14,483 bases of DNA. Origin: an uncultured Veillonella sp. (GTDB taxonomy: Bacteria; Bacillota; Negativicutes; Veillonellales; Veillonellaceae). The position numbers and the translations under genes are program-made. The notes beneath the pieces were generated by a model. It ran no database searches. It had not been told where the DNA came from and worked only from the letters and a program-made list of their open reading frames with translations. The stretch covers positions 1 through 14,483 of the forward strand of contig NZ_CALJON010000060.1 of the NCBI RefSeq assembly GCF_937981445.1. Direction: 5' to 3'. Below are positions 14,360 through 14,483 of the stretch, in pieces. How positions within the stretch are numbered: the first letter of the stretch is position 1; each line of letters begins with the position of its first letter.

Positions 14360-14363
14360 TCTG

Positions 14364-14392
14364 TTGACATAAGCTATGATGTATGATAACAT
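14364..14392 (+). promoter_or_regulatory. Promoter upstream of the terminator at the right edge
   Basis: TTGACA (14364-14369), a 17-bp spacer and TAACAT (14387-14392) with an extended -10 TG at 14384-14385. The -10 region is inside a perfect 6-bp dyad, TGTATG (14380-14385) and CATACA (14390-14395), which could be an operator. The core TATGATAACAT is identical to that of the hrcA promoter. Start of transcription would be near 14399. Confidence 0.65.
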
Positions 14393-14417
14393 ACACCTAA
14401 GATAATAATCGGTCAAT

Positions 14418-14461
14418 GAAGACCTACACCTTGTTACATATGGCAAGGTGTAGGTCTTTTT
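14418..14461 (+). terminator. Strong intrinsic terminator (end of rpsU-yqeY, or attenuator of next gene)
   Basis: AGACCTACACCTTG (14420-14433) and CAAGGTGTAGGTCT (14444-14457) are perfect complements of 14 bp around a 10-nt loop, extended by an A-T and a G-U pair. TTTTT (14457-14461) and then GTTTT follow. It lies about 20 nt downstream of the start of transcription predicted from the promoter at 14364, and 7 nt upstream of the next ribosome site. Confidence 0.92.
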
Positions 14462-14468
14462 GTTTTAT

Positions 14469-14474
14469 AGGAGG
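14469..14474 (+). promoter_or_regulatory. Ribosome binding site of a gene starting at or beyond the right edge
   Basis: AGGAGG (14469-14474) is a full Shine-Dalgarno sequence with no start codon within the remaining 9 bases. If the last A (14483) begins an ATG, spacing would be 8 nt. The identity of that gene cannot be seen. Confidence 0.6.
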
Positions 14475-14483
14475 ACAACATCA

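Overview
The window is an AT-rich stretch (about 40% G+C by eye) with every recognisable gene on the + strand. It reads like a chromosomal housekeeping region of a low-GC Firmicute-type bacterium. The protein sequences and gene order resemble Negativicutes such as Veillonella; this is inference from overall impression, and no database search was run. Supporting signs are a perfect CIRCE operator, the short DnaK form that lacks the insertion typical of proteobacteria, and a heat-shock operon in the same order as the Bacillus subtilis dnaK operon.

Layout: (1) 1-1030 holds the 3' end of a KtrB/TrkH potassium-channel subunit and the complete KtrA/TrkA RCK regulatory subunit. (2) 1335-2063 is a class I glutamine-amidotransferase-like (peptidase C26) gamma-glutamyl hydrolase with its own near-perfect promoter and a terminator-like hairpin in the leader. 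(3) 2589-4529 is an OPT-family oligopeptide transporter preceded by a long leader of about 500 bp. (4) 4842-13139 is the heat-shock operon: promoter, CIRCE, hrcA, grpE, dnaK, dnaJ, then three housekeeping modification genes, prmA (ribosomal protein L11 methyltransferase), rsmE (16S rRNA m3U1498 methyltransferase) and mtaB (tRNA ms2t6A methylthiotransferase). (5) 13200-13544 is a HIT-family hydrolase. (6) 13612-14359 is rpsU (bS21), too short for a 60-codon ORF cutoff, with a consensus promoter, followed by a GatB/YqeY-domain gene. (7) 14364-14483 carries a promoter, a very strong intrinsic terminator and a Shine-Dalgarno sequence for a gene that starts at or just beyond the window edge.

How they work together: KtrA gates KtrB for potassium uptake. 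The gamma-glutamyl hydrolase and OPT transporter may both serve peptide or gamma-glutamyl compound use (inference from adjacency). HrcA represses its own operon through CIRCE and so couples DnaK-DnaJ-GrpE supply to chaperone demand. PrmA, RsmE, MtaB and bS21 all act on the translation machinery.

No clear new multigene system is visible; the coding content is conserved. The unusual material lies between genes. It comprises a 24-bp tandem repeat that fills the prmA-rsmE spacer, two promoter/terminator/ribosome-site leaders with attenuator-like layout, a long hairpin upstream of hrcA, a hairpin just before dnaK, and a structured OPT leader with a possible short leader ORF. Several gene starts were moved downstream of the longest ORF because a good ribosome binding site decides them: ktrA, OPT, hrcA, grpE, dnaK, rsmE and the yqeY-like gene.
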